Assembly: GCA_964529445.1 (NCBI GenBank)
Contig: CAZGWJ010000004.1
Coordinates: 1 to 60,038 of the forward strand
Length of the DNA stretch: 60,038 nt
From: CAZGWJ01 sp964529445
Lineage (GTDB): Bacteria; Oederibacteriota; Muellerivitia; Muellerivitales; Muellerivitaceae
Reading direction: 5' to 3'
Position 1 is the first letter of the stretch. Each line of letters begins with the position of its first letter. This document shows, piece by piece, positions 1-11,473 of this stretch. The position numbers were made by a program, and so were the translations under genes. The notes below the pieces were generated by a model. The model had not been told where the DNA came from. It saw nothing but the letters and a program-made list of their open reading frames with translations, and did no database searches.

Positions 1-55
<55 letters not shown>

Positions 56-238
56 AGGATTCCATGGGCCTCTTCTCGTCCTTCGGGACAAGGGATGGCT
101 CCAGGTCCTTAAGTGGATCACCACAACGAGTTTCGCGCTGTTCGGTTTTGAGAGACCCGGCCCTCCCTTCGGGGAGGGTCTCCTGTTCTTTGGTAGGCAA
201 GGTGGCTGAGCGTTTCCCGCAAGGCTTCGAACTGGAGT

Positions 239-315
239 GGGCCTATAGCTCAGATGGTTAGAGCGCGCCCCTGATAAGGGCGAGGTGACTGGTTCGACTC
301 CAGTTAGGCCCACCA
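239..315 (+). tRNA. tRNA-Ile (anticodon GAT)
   Basis: The cloverleaf is complete. The 7-bp acceptor stem pairs 239-245 with 305-311, the discriminator is A312 and CCA is encoded at 313-315. The anticodon stem is CGCCC/GGGCG with loop 271-277 and anticodon GAT at 273-275. It sits in the 16S-23S spacer ahead of tRNA-Ala, the most common bacterial spacer arrangement, and would be released from the rRNA precursor by RNase P and 3' processing. Confidence 0.97.
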
Positions 316-342
316 TTTCAAGGGCTTGCTGGAGGGATGGGC

Positions 343-418
343 GGGGATGTAGCTCAGTTGGGAGAGCACCTGCTTTGCAAGCAGGGGGTCGCCGGTTCGA
401 TCCCGGCCATCTCCACCA
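343..418 (+). tRNA. tRNA-Ala (anticodon TGC)
   Basis: This is the second spacer tRNA. The acceptor stem pairs 343-349 with 408-414 and includes the G3:U70 wobble pair that identifies tRNA-Ala to its synthetase. The discriminator is A415 and CCA is encoded at 416-418. Anticodon stem CCTGC/GCAGG encloses loop 374-380 with anticodon TGC at 376-378. It lies 27 bases after tRNA-Ile in the same precursor. Confidence 0.97.
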
Positions 419-679
419 CTTTTCGAGAGGCGGTTTAGCCGCCATCGAAGAGCGAATACCGACAGTAAACAGGTTGCATCCATTCCTTCGGCGACGAAGG
501 GATGAATGGAACCTGAGAGTTCCACCCCCGGTGGCCGCATCGGCCCGGGGCGCCCCTGTGGCGGAGTCGCTTCGGCGATACGCTACGGGGCAGGTCTTTG
601 ACAAGCGATAGATGCGAACTACTAATAGCTGAACCGAGTGCCAAGAAGTAGGTTCATTAGCAGCGGCGATCGATCATGT
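419..679 (+). other. 16S-23S spacer, tRNA-Ala to 23S segment
   Basis: These 261 bases of transcribed spacer hold no gene. A stretch around 594-604 (TCTTTGACAA) resembles the boxA antitermination element often found shortly before 23S; this is a resemblance only. The end of the segment, from about 674, pairs with sequence just past the 23S 3' end (to about 3710), forming the long stem from which 23S is cut. Confidence 0.5.
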
Positions 680-3706
<3,027 letters not shown>

Positions 3707-3824
3707 ATATGATCCATCTTCGCTGCATCGAACCTGCGGTTTCGGTTCAAGTGTAGTTCGCGCTATCGCTTCAACGATTCCAGGAGGTCCGGAGTTTCTG
3801 TCCCGGGCCCGCTTGGGAGCCACT

Positions 3825-3932
<108 letters not shown>

Positions 3933-3942
<10 letters not shown>

Positions 3943-4006
3943 TTTATGGGCCCGATTGCCGAAAGGCGGTCGGGCCCTTCTTGTTTTATGGATCAGCGTC
4001 TTGGCG
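3933..4006 (+). repeat. 74-bp direct repeat, copy 1 (5S 3' end plus terminator)
   Basis: The last ten bases of 5S rRNA, the terminator and 30 bases beyond are repeated exactly at 4046-4119, 113 bases downstream. The copies are identical over all 74 bases. The 39 bases between the copies are not repeated again. Confidence 0.95.
3948..3988 (+). terminator. rRNA operon terminator, copy 1
   Basis: GGGCCCGA and five further bases (3948-3960) pair with 3965-3977 around a GAAA tetraloop (3961-3964). This gives a 13-bp stem with two G-U pairs, followed by the T-rich tract TTCTTGTTTTAT. It starts six bases after 5S and should end rRNA transcription. Confidence 0.9.
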
Positions 4007-4045
4007 TTTCGGGCAAGTGAAAAGCGCCCTCAACGCTAAGACTGG

Positions 4046-4119
4046 CTGCCGGGATTTATGGGCCCGATTGCCGAAAGGCGGTCGGGCCCTTCTTGTTTTA
4101 TGGATCAGCGTCTTGGCGC
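4046..4119 (+). repeat. 74-bp direct repeat, copy 2 (with second terminator)
   Basis: An exact second copy of 3933-4006. It carries a second complete terminator hairpin (4061-4090 plus T-tract), so the rRNA operon ends in tandem terminators. It begins with the 5S terminal bases GCTGCCGGGA although no 5S gene precedes it. A shorter degenerate third trace (TAAGACCGCTGCCGGG) lies at 4211-4226. Confidence 0.95.
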
Positions 4120-4429
4120 CTTCTCACGCAATGACATTCTTGGTTTTGGACTACTGAAACCCGTTAAGGTTGAATGCCATGACGCCTCAAGCAAAACCGG
4201 CTTTCGGCGTTAAGACCGCTGCCGGGTCCCACTAACGTCGCGGTTTATGCGACGTCTGCCGCCCATGGTGAGCCGGAGGCGCGTACAACGATCCTGACCA
4301 TCGGCAAAAGGGGAGGCCTTTTGTTTAGTGAGTCGAATGGCGCATGAAATGAACCCATCCATCGGCACAGGGGGTGGGCATTTGTTGAATGACCGGTGTT
4401 ATAACGCGTCAAGGGGGTACAATCCCTCC
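4120..4429. other. non-coding stretch after rRNA operon
   Basis: No gene is supported here. It holds the third trace of the 5S 3' end at 4211-4226 and a weak hairpin (CAAAAGG 4305-4311 with CCTTTTG 4317-4323, followed by TTTAG) that could be a further terminator. At its right end lies the -10 box of the next gene. Confidence 0.6.
4418..4429 (+). promoter_or_regulatory. -10 box placed for a leaderless start
   Basis: TACAAT at 4418-4423 is followed by exactly six bases and then the ATG at 4430. A transcript starting at the usual distance from the -10 would begin at or next to the start codon. No good -35 is seen. Confidence 0.5.
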
Positions 4430-5074
4430 ATGGCAAAGAGGATCGTATTTCCGGTAATGGCCCTTCTTCTGCTCTCGGGCGCCGTGCTGGCGGCTTGGTA
4501 CTATCCCTACCGTCTCGATTACGGGGACTTGAAAAACGGTGTCTACCACAACGCCTACTTCCGGTTGCGCCTGCCCGTTGAGAACTGGTTCCCCATGGAC
4601 CTAGAGACGGCCAAGTGGCGGGAAGAAGTGCTTCGGGAACCCGGGAAGCCCGGAACGGATCCTCCGGCACGTCCGCCTGCCGGGTCGAAACCCAATATCC
4701 ACCTGGTGACCGTCTACGATCAGGGATGGGGTCAGCCCGGACAATTCAATGCGAGTCTGTTTATCTTCGCGGAGAAGAAGGGCGCGAAGCCGGGGGTCGA
4801 CGGTGCGGAGGAATATCTTCGCACCGTCGTGTCCGACATGATCGTTCAACACCCTGAGGTGAGCGTGGCTGAACCGCTGGTTCTTGCCAAAGCGGCGGGC
4901 CAATGGATGCCTCGCATGCGCGTCGAGATGAGGGATCCCGCGGGGAAGGTCTATCGGCAGGAATATTACAGTGTCATGAGAAGGGGGTATTACCTGAGCG
5001 TGGTCCTGTCCTGGGAGAAGCCCGAGGATCGTCATCGCCTGCAAAACCTCATGGACGGGCTGAGGTTCAGGTGA
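4430..5074 (+). CDS. exported or membrane-anchored protein of unknown function
   Basis: This 214-residue protein opens with a hydrophobic segment (residues 6-22) ending in LAAWYYPY, which could be a signal peptide or an N-terminal anchor. The rest looks globular, ending in alternating polar and hydrophobic strands rich in Tyr and Arg (RQEYYSVMRRGYYLSVVLSW). That pattern vaguely recalls PsbP-like or DUF1795-type exported proteins, but no motif decides it. ATG 4430 is chosen because the signal sequence starts there and because a -10 box ends six bases upstream; the longer in-frame extension from 4328 has no signal features. It stands alone between the rRNA operon and a gene on the other strand. 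Confidence 0.7.
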   Translation: MAKRIVFPVMALLLLSGAVLAAWYYPYRLDYGDLKNGVYHNAYFRLRLPVENWFPMDLETAKWREEVLREPGKPGTDPPARPPAGSKPNIHLVTVYDQGWGQPGQFNASLFIFAEKKGAKPGVDGAEEYLRTVVSDMIVQHPEVSVAEPLVLAKAAGQWMPRMRVEMRDPAGKVYRQEYYSVMRRGYYLSVVLSWEKPEDRHRLQNLMDGLRFR

Positions 5075-5167
5075 TCCTGGGGTGTTGCCGTTTATAAAAG
5101 GAGAAACCAGCCCGGGAATCTCGGCAATCAACGGGGAAGCCGAGGTCCCCGTCGGGAGAGGGTGCGA

Positions 5168-6658
5168 TCAGCGAAGGATCTGGCAGTGCAATCCGCCCGA
5201 TCCCCATGCGTAGGTGGGGATCCCGATGACATCGTACCCTGCTTTCCGGATCAAGGCCGCTTGGCGCTCAAAGATCGGATTGGGTTCCTTCTGAGCGCTC
5301 TCCATCTCGTTCCAGAGGTTTTGGATGGCCTCGAGGTAGGCCTGGTACGAGGAGGGGTCCCGGCGTTCGTGCCATTCGAAGGCCTTGTCATCGAGGAGGG
5401 TCATGGCGATTTGGATCCTCTTTCGCGGGTGTAGGGAATCATGGGGCAGATGATAGGTGTATCGAGGCAGGAGGACCACAACCCGATCCCGATCCCGGTC
5501 GTAGTACTTGACGAAATTCACGGGGCCTCTCACCGGATGGTCGGCGAAGGGGAGCCGGATCACCTGGTAACCGATCTCGTCGAGTTGATCCGCGGCAAGA
5601 TCGTATTCCCTCTGAACGGCGGAAATGTAATTGCGCTTCAAGGGCAGATCCAAGGCGGAATCCGCTGCCGGGGATTCGTAAGTGGGGACGAAAGCATGGG
5701 GAATGTGTCTGTGGTTGTGGAGAACCGTCGTGATCATGTCCAGATGGAAAAGATCGACATGGCCCAGGGCGGGTTTTTCCAGGACCGCCTCGGGAACGAT
5801 GATGACCGGGAGGTCGTAAAAAGCCCGGCTGAACGCTTGTCGCGCCTCGGCGATAGCCAGCGGATCCGCGGGACGTCCGTTGTAGGATTCGCCATCCCGG
5901 TACTCGAGAAAGGCCTGGATGCGATGACGCCCAACCAGGAGTGCGGGCTTGCCCTCGGGGGTCCAGACGATCTCCTCGTCGCCTCCTTCCGCATTGATGC
6001 CTTCCGGAAGGACCTTGAGGGCGAAATGCTTCGGGAAAGTCTCCGCCAAGGTACGGATGGTGCTTCGATATTTCGTCGTTGGGCCGGTGCTGCCCACGTC
6101 GATGACGGCCCGGTTTTTCGTGTCGCGTCCCAGGATCTCGCCGATATCCTGGGCCCAAACCAGGGATTCGGGGCTGCAGAAGAACTGGATGTTCTCGCGA
6201 ATTCGCTTTTCGGGCCACTGACAGCGAACCCTGAGATATTCGCGGAAGAAGGATTCTTCCCGTCCGCTGCAGACTTTGCCGTTGCGGAGACGCGGAACGG
6301 CGACAAAGAGGTGGGTGTAGTCCGGGAGGAAACGCATGACGGCTCCGTGGGACAGTTCGAAATTCAACCAATAGAGGTTCCGATCGACCTCGGAGAGCTG
6401 GCTTTCGTTGAACCCTTTCTTGCGCAGTTCATCCGTCAGCATGAAATTGGTTTCCCATTCGGGGTTCAATCCCATGATGAAAAAATCCAGGGGACGGTCC
6501 GACTCGGGGACCAGGGTGACGCCCTGATGGAGCAAGGGAACTCCGCGGGGAAGCGGAGGGGGATCGAAGACGGATTCGATCCCTCTCCGGCAAGACAGGT
6601 AGGCGCCGAGCATGAGCAGGATCAGGAAGAGAGCAATGTTTTTCTTATGAACGGACAT
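5168..6658 (-). CDS. exported agmatine/peptidyl-arginine deiminase-like protein
   Basis: This 496-residue protein has the landmarks of the guanidino-modifying (amidinotransferase/deiminase) fold: W168-x-x-D171-x-G, EGG-D at 224-227, G299-H300-x-D302 and a C-terminal GGLHC with C492. In agmatine deiminases and bacterial peptidyl-arginine deiminases these positions supply the catalytic Asp, His and nucleophilic Cys. The N-terminus has a hydrophobic signal with a Cys at 23, so it may be a lipoprotein, though the residue at -3 (Y) is not ideal for a lipobox. The likely chemistry is hydrolysis of a guanidino group outside the cytoplasm; the substrate cannot be read from the sequence. It is encoded alone, with its 3' end facing the upstream gene. 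Confidence 0.75.
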   Translation of the reverse strand: MSVHKKNIALFLILLMLGAYLSCRRGIESVFDPPPLPRGVPLLHQGVTLVPESDRPLDFFIMGLNPEWETNFMLTDELRKKGFNESQLSEVDRNLYWLNFELSHGAVMRFLPDYTHLFVAVPRLRNGKVCSGREESFFREYLRVRCQWPEKRIRENIQFFCSPESLVWAQDIGEILGRDTKNRAVIDVGSTGPTTKYRSTIRTLAETFPKHFALKVLPEGINAEGGDEEIVWTPEGKPALLVGRHRIQAFLEYRDGESYNGRPADPLAIAEARQAFSRAFYDLPVIIVPEAVLEKPALGHVDLFHLDMITTVLHNHRHIPHAFVPTYESPAADSALDLPLKRNYISAVQREYDLAADQLDEIGYQVIRLPFADHPVRGPVNFVKYYDRDRDRVVVLLPRYTYHLPHDSLHPRKRIQIAMTLLDDKAFEWHERRDPSSYQAYLEAIQNLWNEMESAQKEPNPIFERQAALIRKAGYDVIGIPTYAWGSGGLHCQILR

Positions 6659-6915
6659 TCACGTCCCCCGGAGGTTTCACCGGCTTTTCCACGGATTTAT
6701 TTGCAAAATCCATTCCTGGTGTATCGCTAAAGCGGGTGGCTTGATCCCCGTTTTTTTCGGCTTTTGCCCCTGAACAAGGACCTGTTGGAAGCTGTGGTGG
6801 GTAAAATGTATTCAGACTCCAGATGCCTTGAGGTGTTTTGATCGAAAACTGACTAATTGTGTATCCGCCATGACACAACTGAACGAGGCTTCCCGAATTG
6901 CGGGAGGAGGCGACG

Positions 6916-7899
6916 ATGATCACCCAGCCGGATTTCGACGAGGTCCAACTGAAGACCCGCATCGAGGAGGAGTACGGCTTCGCCATCCTGGAACTGAAGG
7001 CTGTTCCCTGGGGCGAGACGTCCTGGGGTTATGCGGTCGAGGAACTGGGCGGGCAGAAATACTTCGCCAAGGTCTTTCCGGCACCTGGAATTTCAGAGGA
7101 ATCCCTTCGGCTCACCGATCGCCTCTATTCCGAGTGCCACCTCGAGAACATCGTCCATCCCATCCGGACCCGGGACAAGGGATTGCGGACCTCGTTCGGG
7201 GGTCATTCCCTTGTGCTCTTCAATCACGTCGAGGGTGGCAACCAGCGAGACCACAAGCTCACCGTGGACGAGTTCCGCGTTCTCGGGAGGGTCCTGGCCA
7301 AGCTCCACAACGCGACCTCCTGCGTGAGCGATTACCCGGTCAAGGAACGTTACGAGACCCCCTTCGTCAAGGCGTATGAGAGGATCCTGAAGGAGATCTC
7401 GAAGGACCCCGGGAAGGGCAGTGAACCCCAGAAGGAACTCAAGAAGCTCTTGTCCCCGCACCTGGCGCGCCTCGAGCGGGAGGTCTACACCCTCGAGAAC
7501 GACAGACTGAAGGCCCAGGCGGTGAAGCCGAAGTTCGTCATCTGCCACGGGGATCTGACGCCCTCCAACATCCTCGTGACCCCCGGCCACGACATCTATC
7601 TAGCCGATTGGGATGCGCCCCTGCTTGCTCCCAAGGAAAGGGACCTGGTGTTCCTGACGGGACCGAAGATGATGTTCGTGATGCAGGGATACCGCACCAT
7701 CCTCGACCAGGGGGATGTGGACGAGAAGGTCATCGCCTACTACCAGCATTGGAGGAACGTGCGGGACATCGCGGCCTACGGGGAGCGCATCCTGCATTCC
7801 CGTCAGGACGAGGATCAGAGCTGGCACGACCTGGACGAGCTGGTGCTTCTGCTGGGGGAAATGGGCATCTGGAAGGGCAAGGAGATGAAGAAGAGGTAA
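6916..7899 (+). CDS. APH-family phosphotransferase (putative small-molecule kinase)
   Basis: This 327-residue cytoplasmic protein has the aminoglycoside phosphotransferase/choline kinase fold. The catalytic loop HGDLTPSN spans 211-218, with Asp213 as the likely base and Asn218 as a metal ligand. LADWD (229-233) supplies the second metal-binding Asp in the DFG-like position. The N-lobe contains YFAKVF with a Lys suited to ATP binding. The family phosphorylates hydroxyl groups of small molecules; nothing here identifies the substrate, and resistance should not be assumed. ATG 6916 is chosen over an upstream TTG (6898) because GGGAGGAGG ends five bases before it. Confidence 0.8.
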   Translation: MITQPDFDEVQLKTRIEEEYGFAILELKAVPWGETSWGYAVEELGGQKYFAKVFPAPGISEESLRLTDRLYSECHLENIVHPIRTRDKGLRTSFGGHSLVLFNHVEGGNQRDHKLTVDEFRVLGRVLAKLHNATSCVSDYPVKERYETPFVKAYERILKEISKDPGKGSEPQKELKKLLSPHLARLEREVYTLENDRLKAQAVKPKFVICHGDLTPSNILVTPGHDIYLADWDAPLLAPKERDLVFLTGPKMMFVMQGYRTILDQGDVDEKVIAYYQHWRNVRDIAAYGERILHSRQDEDQSWHDLDELVLLLGEMGIWKGKEMKKR

Positions 7900-7906
7900 C
7901 CATCTT

Positions 7907-7997
7907 CACGCCGAAGGCACGAAGTCACCCGGAGAAACAATCGTCGTATTCTGGCTATCCCGAATGGACGCCTTCGTGTCTTGGCGTCTTCGTGGTG
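7907..7997. repeat. GAAG-type repeat element with inverted arms
   Basis: The left arm at 7907-7928 (CACGCCGAAGGCACGAAG) and the right arm at 7967-7997 (CTTCGTG/CTTGGCGTCTTCGTGG) are imperfect inverted copies around a core of about 40 bases. It fills the gap between the APH kinase and the ACT-domain gene. Related arms occur in at least nine other intergenic sites of this window. Confidence 0.75.
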
Positions 7998-8014
7998 GAT
8001 CTGGAGGATATTTT

Positions 8015-8557
8015 GTGAAAACACAAGTCGCCTTGTCCGCCATCGGGAGGGACCGGCCCGGCATCGTGGCCGGGCTAACGAAGGTCCTCTTCGAAAAGGG
8101 ATGCAACCTCGAGGATTCCAGCATGACCCTTCTCAAGGGGGATTTTGCGGTCCAACTTCTCGTGACCCTTCCCGAGGGATTCACGGTCGCTCAACTATCC
8201 GATGCGGTCCACTCGGTGGCCGACGCCATGGGGCTGACCACCGTGATGCGTGAACTGAAACCGGAGGATGTCCAACCCGCCGGCACCGCACTGCCCTACA
8301 CCCTCATCGTGTACGGGGGGGACCGACCCGGCATCGTCTACAAGGTGACGAAGGCCGCGGCGGGACACGGATTGAACATCACCGACCTTCGTACCCACGT
8401 CACGGGGGACGCCACAAAACCCGTATACACCCTTTCGATGGACGTCGAGGTGCCCGATGTGGCGGCCGCGAAAGCTTTCGCCGGGGAACTGGACGGCCTG
8501 AGGGCCGAACTCCAGGTGGATATCACGTTCCATCCTGTCGAAGCCGAAGAGCTCTAG
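8015..8557 (+). CDS. tandem ACT-domain protein, GcvR-like
   Basis: The 180-residue protein consists of two ACT domains. The first starts LSAIGRDRPGIVAGLTKVL near residue 7, the second IVYGGDRPGIVYKVTKAA near residue 100. Each has the DRPGIV loop that in ACT domains binds amino acids or makes the dimer interface. This two-ACT layout is that of GcvR, the glycine cleavage regulator, and of related stand-alone sensors; a role in amino-acid-responsive control is inferred. Start GTG 8015 is supported by GGAGG at 8003-8007. The peptide deformylase gene follows in the same direction after about 100 bases. Confidence 0.85.
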   Translation: MKTQVALSAIGRDRPGIVAGLTKVLFEKGCNLEDSSMTLLKGDFAVQLLVTLPEGFTVAQLSDAVHSVADAMGLTTVMRELKPEDVQPAGTALPYTLIVYGGDRPGIVYKVTKAAAGHGLNITDLRTHVTGDATKPVYTLSMDVEVPDVAAAKAFAGELDGLRAELQVDITFHPVEAEEL

Positions 8558-8578
8558 GCCCGAAAATGGTTCGAGCAG

Positions 8579-8641
8579 ATGGAAGATAGAAGGTCGAAGT
8601 TAGAAATGGACTCCTCACTCCTAACTTCTAACTCCTAGCTG
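8579..8641. repeat. purine-rich 'agaagttagaag' repeat, inverted pair
   Basis: A run of GAAG/TTAGAA words (8579-8608) is followed by its rough complement CTAACTTCTAACTCC (to 8636), so the insert can fold on itself. The same word family recurs near 9150-9176, 10785-10890, 13375-13415 and 55535-55600. Confidence 0.6.
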
Positions 8642-8656
8642 CCGTTGAGGTGTTCA

Positions 8657-9163
8657 TTGTCCGTCTTGCCCGTCCTAATCTATCCCCATCCGTTCCTGAA
8701 GGAGAAGTGCCTTCCGGCGGACCTGACCGATCCGTCCCTTCCCGCGCGTCTTCGGGACCTGAGGGACACGATGAACGCGCATCCCGGATGCGTCGGCCTG
8801 GCCGCGCCTCAGGTGGGGATCGGGATCCGGGCCCTCGTCGTGGATGCGTCGAGATCGAGGCGGGGGAACGAGAACCACGGGTTCCTCTGCCTCGTGAACC
8901 CCGTGGTTCTGGAGGCCACCCAATGGAAGGCGTCGCGGGAGGGTTGCCTCAGTTTTCCGGACCTTCTCGCCAATGTGAAAAGGGCCCAGAAGCTCCGCGT
9001 GAAGGCCTTCGACGAGAAGGGGAAGCCCTTCGAGTTGACGGCGTTGGGGTTCGAAGCGGTGGCGATCCAACATGAGATGGACCACCTGGACGGGATCCTA
9101 TTCCTGGACCGCATCCGGTCCTCGAAGGACCTCGTCGAGCGACAGGTACAAGGTAGTAGGTAG
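8657..9163 (+). CDS. def: peptide deformylase
   Basis: This enzyme removes the formyl group from the N-terminal methionine of new proteins. All three family motifs are present in the 168-residue product: GLAAPQVG at 47-54, EGCLS with the metal ligand C97, and HEMDH (139-143) supplying both His ligands and the catalytic Glu. Length is normal. Start TTG 8657 is chosen because GAGGTG sits just upstream and the protein then begins SVLPVLIYPHP, as in the family. The usual partner fmt is not adjacent. The last codons and stop lie in the start of an 'aaggtag' repeat tract, so the very C-terminus (QGSR) may derive from that repeat. Confidence 0.93.
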   Translation: MSVLPVLIYPHPFLKEKCLPADLTDPSLPARLRDLRDTMNAHPGCVGLAAPQVGIGIRALVVDASRSRRGNENHGFLCLVNPVVLEATQWKASREGCLSFPDLLANVKRAQKLRVKAFDEKGKPFELTALGFEAVAIQHEMDHLDGILFLDRIRSSKDLVERQVQGSR

Positions 9164-9230
9164 AAGTTAGAAGGTTATGATCGGATTGACGTCTTGGCGG
9201 ACTTGGCGTTCTTGGCGGTGAGGAAGATAA
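9150..9230. repeat. composite of purine-rich and CTTGGCG repeat tracts
   Basis: GGTAGAAGTTAGAAGG (9161-9176) is followed by GTCTTGGCGGACTTGGCG and TTCTTGGCGG (9191-9219). The second part is a single arm of the GAAG-type family on the opposite strand. It separates the converging def and NUDIX genes. Confidence 0.6.
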
Positions 9231-9236
9231 CTCGGT

Positions 9237-9767
9237 TCAACGGATGAAATACAGCCCCGTATAGACCTTGGGGTCGATGTAGGCGCCCTTTTTGCGGCGC
9301 GATTCGAGGAAGCGGTCCACGCCCTTCAGGGGCACCGTGAAGATTCGGATGCGCTCGCTCCCGTCCCCTCCGCCTTCCCCGACTTTCCTCAAACCTCTTG
9401 CGATATAGAAGCGGATGTGCTCGGCCGACATGCCGGCGGAAGGAGGTCCCTCCAGCATGAAGCGCATCGAGCGCGCCGACCAGCCCGTCTCCTCGATGAG
9501 TTCGCGTTTGGCGGCCGTCACGAAGCTCTCGCGCCGTTTTCCGGGCAGGTCCCCCACGAGGCCGGCGGGGAACTCGACCACCCAGCCCTTCACGGCAGGA
9601 CGGTATTGCTCGATCAGGACGATCTCCCGGCGGGGGGTTACGGGGACCATGACCACGATGCCCGAGATGTTGCGCCTTTCGACGCATTCCCATCCGTTGT
9701 GCGTCACGAGTTGGAGGTAATGACCCCGCCCGAGTATTTTGCGGCCGGCTTTGTTTCGATTTCTCAT
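9237..9767 (-). CDS. NUDIX hydrolase (ADP-ribose pyrophosphatase-like)
   Basis: The 176-residue protein has a Nudix box centred on RELIEETGW, preceded eight residues earlier by the first conserved Glu (ESFVTAAKRE). The leading Gly of the box is displaced, so the motif is not textbook. Upstream IVVMVPVTPRREIVLIEQYRPAVK and EFPAG are typical of ADP-sugar pyrophosphatases that clear free ADP-ribose or nucleotide sugars. ATG 9767 is chosen because the protein then starts with a short basic N-terminus; its ribosome site (TTGGAAA) is weak. It converges on def. Confidence 0.85.
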   Translation of the reverse strand: MRNRNKAGRKILGRGHYLQLVTHNGWECVERRNISGIVVMVPVTPRREIVLIEQYRPAVKGWVVEFPAGLVGDLPGKRRESFVTAAKRELIEETGWSARSMRFMLEGPPSAGMSAEHIRFYIARGLRKVGEGGGDGSERIRIFTVPLKGVDRFLESRRKKGAYIDPKVYTGLYFIR

Positions 9768-9785
9768 GATTTCCAATGGGATGAT

Positions 9786-9808
9786 GCCGCCTTGGGGCGG
9801 CGTTTTTT
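9786..9808 (+). terminator. intrinsic terminator on + strand
   Basis: GCCGCC (9786-9791) pairs with GGCGGC (9796-9801), followed by six T (9803-9808). It lies after the antisense side of the NUDIX gene and before yebC, so it would stop read-through from def. Confidence 0.75.
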
Positions 9809-9834
9809 CATGGCCCTTTTCAGGGTGACCGGGA

Positions 9835-9840
9835 TATAAT
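9835..9840 (+). promoter_or_regulatory. candidate -10 box upstream of yebC
   Basis: A perfect TATAAT immediately follows the + strand terminator. The -35 region is poor. If used, it would give yebC a leader of about 170 bases in which no known riboswitch or obvious hairpin was recognised. Confidence 0.45.
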
Positions 9841-10019
9841 TTGCCACACAAAGGGTTCGCTTTCCCGGGAATTCTTGGACGGGGAGGCGGACTCTTGTCG
9901 TTTCAGGGCCTTTTCGGGTCTTGTAAACAAAAGGCTTTCGGACGCCGACAGGCCGGGCTGAACCCGTCCGAGGCCATTGGCCGTCTGATTTTTGGAAAAT
10001 TTCACAGGGAATCGGATCC

Positions 10020-10778
10020 ATGAGCGGACATTCCAAATGGGCTAAGATCCGGCGCTCCAAGGGCGCGTTGGACCAGAAGCGCGGGCAGGTGTTCTCCAAG
10101 ATCGCCAAGGAGATCCAGATGGCGGCGCGGGACGGCGGGGGAAACCCCGAGGCGAACCTGCGCCTCAAGAACATCCTGCTCAAGGCCAAGGAAGCCAGCA
10201 TGCCCGCCGACACCGTCAAGCGGGCCATCAACAAGGGAACGGGCGCTGAGGCGGGTGCCCAGATCGAATCGGTGACCTACGAGGGTTACGGTCCCGGCGG
10301 CGTGGCTGTCATCGTCGAAGCCGCCACCGAGAACCGCAACCGGACCGCATCCGATGTGCGCGCCATCTTCACCAAACACAACGGTAACATGGGGGAGACC
10401 GGCTCGGTCAGCTTCCTGTTCGACCGCAAGGGCCTGATCGCCGTCAAGAAGGAAGCGGTCGGCGAGGACGATCTGATGGCCGTGGTGCTGGATGCAGGGG
10501 CCGAGGACCTGAAGACCGACAAGGGCGACCTTTTCGAGGTCGTGACCCCGCCGGGGTCCTTCGACACGGTCCGCGCTGCCGTCGAACAGAAGGGGATCCC
10601 CATGGAGACGGCCGAGATCACGATGATCCCCAAGACCACCGTTCCTCTCGACGAGAAGAAGGCCGCGGCCATGATGAAGCTGTACGATGCCCTGGACGAG
10701 CACGACGACGTGCAGACCGTGCATTCCAATTTCGAGATCAGCGACGAGATCATGGCCAAGCTTGAAAGGGAAGGATAG
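10020..10778 (+). CDS. yebC: YebC/PmpR family protein
   Basis: The 252-residue product begins MSGHSKWAKIRRSKGALDQK, the family signature, and continues with GGGNPEANLRLKNIL and PADTVKRAI. Length is normal. YebC proteins are described as DNA-binding regulators, and recent work also links family members to translation of proline-rich stretches. That may matter here given the many Pro-rich exported proteins, but it is inference. It stands first in the run toward ruvC, its usual neighbour. Confidence 0.95.
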   Translation: MSGHSKWAKIRRSKGALDQKRGQVFSKIAKEIQMAARDGGGNPEANLRLKNILLKAKEASMPADTVKRAINKGTGAEAGAQIESVTYEGYGPGGVAVIVEAATENRNRTASDVRAIFTKHNGNMGETGSVSFLFDRKGLIAVKKEAVGEDDLMAVVLDAGAEDLKTDKGDLFEVVTPPGSFDTVRAAVEQKGIPMETAEITMIPKTTVPLDEKKAAAMMKLYDALDEHDDVQTVHSNFEISDEIMAKLEREG

Positions 10779-10876
10779 ACCTTTCAAGCAGTGAGAAGTG
10801 AGCCCGTTCGACGCGCCTCGTTCCTCGGCTTGCTCAGGGCGCGGCGACAGGGTCGCCGCGGAGTGAGGAGTCGGGT

Positions 10877-11473
10877 GTGAGGAGTGATGGCAAAACCTCC
10901 CCGGTAACCCTGAGGGTTCTGGGGATCGACCCGGGGCTTGCACGGATGGGTTACGGACTGGTCGAGCGCCGGGGGAACACGATGAGGTCTCTGGATTACG
11001 GGACCCTCGAGACGTTCCCGGGGGAGACCCGGGAGGCGCGGTTAGTGGACCTTTTCGAGGGGTTGCGGAGGATCCTCGAGAGGACCCGGCCCGATGCGGC
11101 CGCGGTGGAGGAGTTGTTCTTCTCGAAGAACGTCAAGACGGCCATCACCGTGGCGCACGCCCGGGGGGTGGCGGTCCTGGCGTGCGGATTGGCCCGGGTG
11201 CCGGTTTTCGAGTACAAGCCCGGTCAGGTGAAGCAGGCGGTGGCCGGCTACGGAGCCGCCGACAAGAAACAGGTCCAGCGGATGGTGCAGGTCCTGCTGA
11301 ACCTGAAACGCGCGCCGAAGCTGGACGATACGGCCGACGCGCTGGCCGTTGCGATCGCCCACGCGAACGCCGGGCCCCGAAGGGATTCGGCGTCCACGAA
11401 TGAAGCGGCCCTGTTGAAGCGGGCCATCTCGGTATTCGGGGGAAACCCCCGGACGAAGGGAAGTGCACGATGA
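10877..11473 (+). CDS. ruvC: Holliday junction endonuclease RuvC
   Basis: RuvC cuts Holliday junctions resolved with RuvAB. The RNase H-like fold is visible: D18 in GIDPGL, E78 in VEELFF, and D151/D154 in DDTADALAVA are the catalytic acids. The product is 198 residues, slightly long because of the C-terminal tail. GTG 10877 is used, with GGAG six bases upstream, but the start lies inside a purine-rich repeat tract, so a short N-terminal extension may be repeat-derived. Its stop overlaps the next ATG by four bases, implying translational coupling. Confidence 0.93.
   Translation: MRSDGKTSPVTLRVLGIDPGLARMGYGLVERRGNTMRSLDYGTLETFPGETREARLVDLFEGLRRILERTRPDAAAVEELFFSKNVKTAITVAHARGVAVLACGLARVPVFEYKPGQVKQAVAGYGAADKKQVQRMVQVLLNLKRAPKLDDTADALAVAIAHANAGPRRDSASTNEAALLKRAISVFGGNPRTKGSAR

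Noticed and set aside
6838..6870. Possible promoter ahead of the APH-type kinase (TTGATC ... GTATCC)
   Set aside because: The -10 match is poor, and several equally weak alternatives exist within 100 bases.
6916..7899. Antibiotic-resistance aminoglycoside phosphotransferase
   Set aside because: Only fold-level motifs are shared; the family includes many metabolic kinases and there is no mobile or resistance context.
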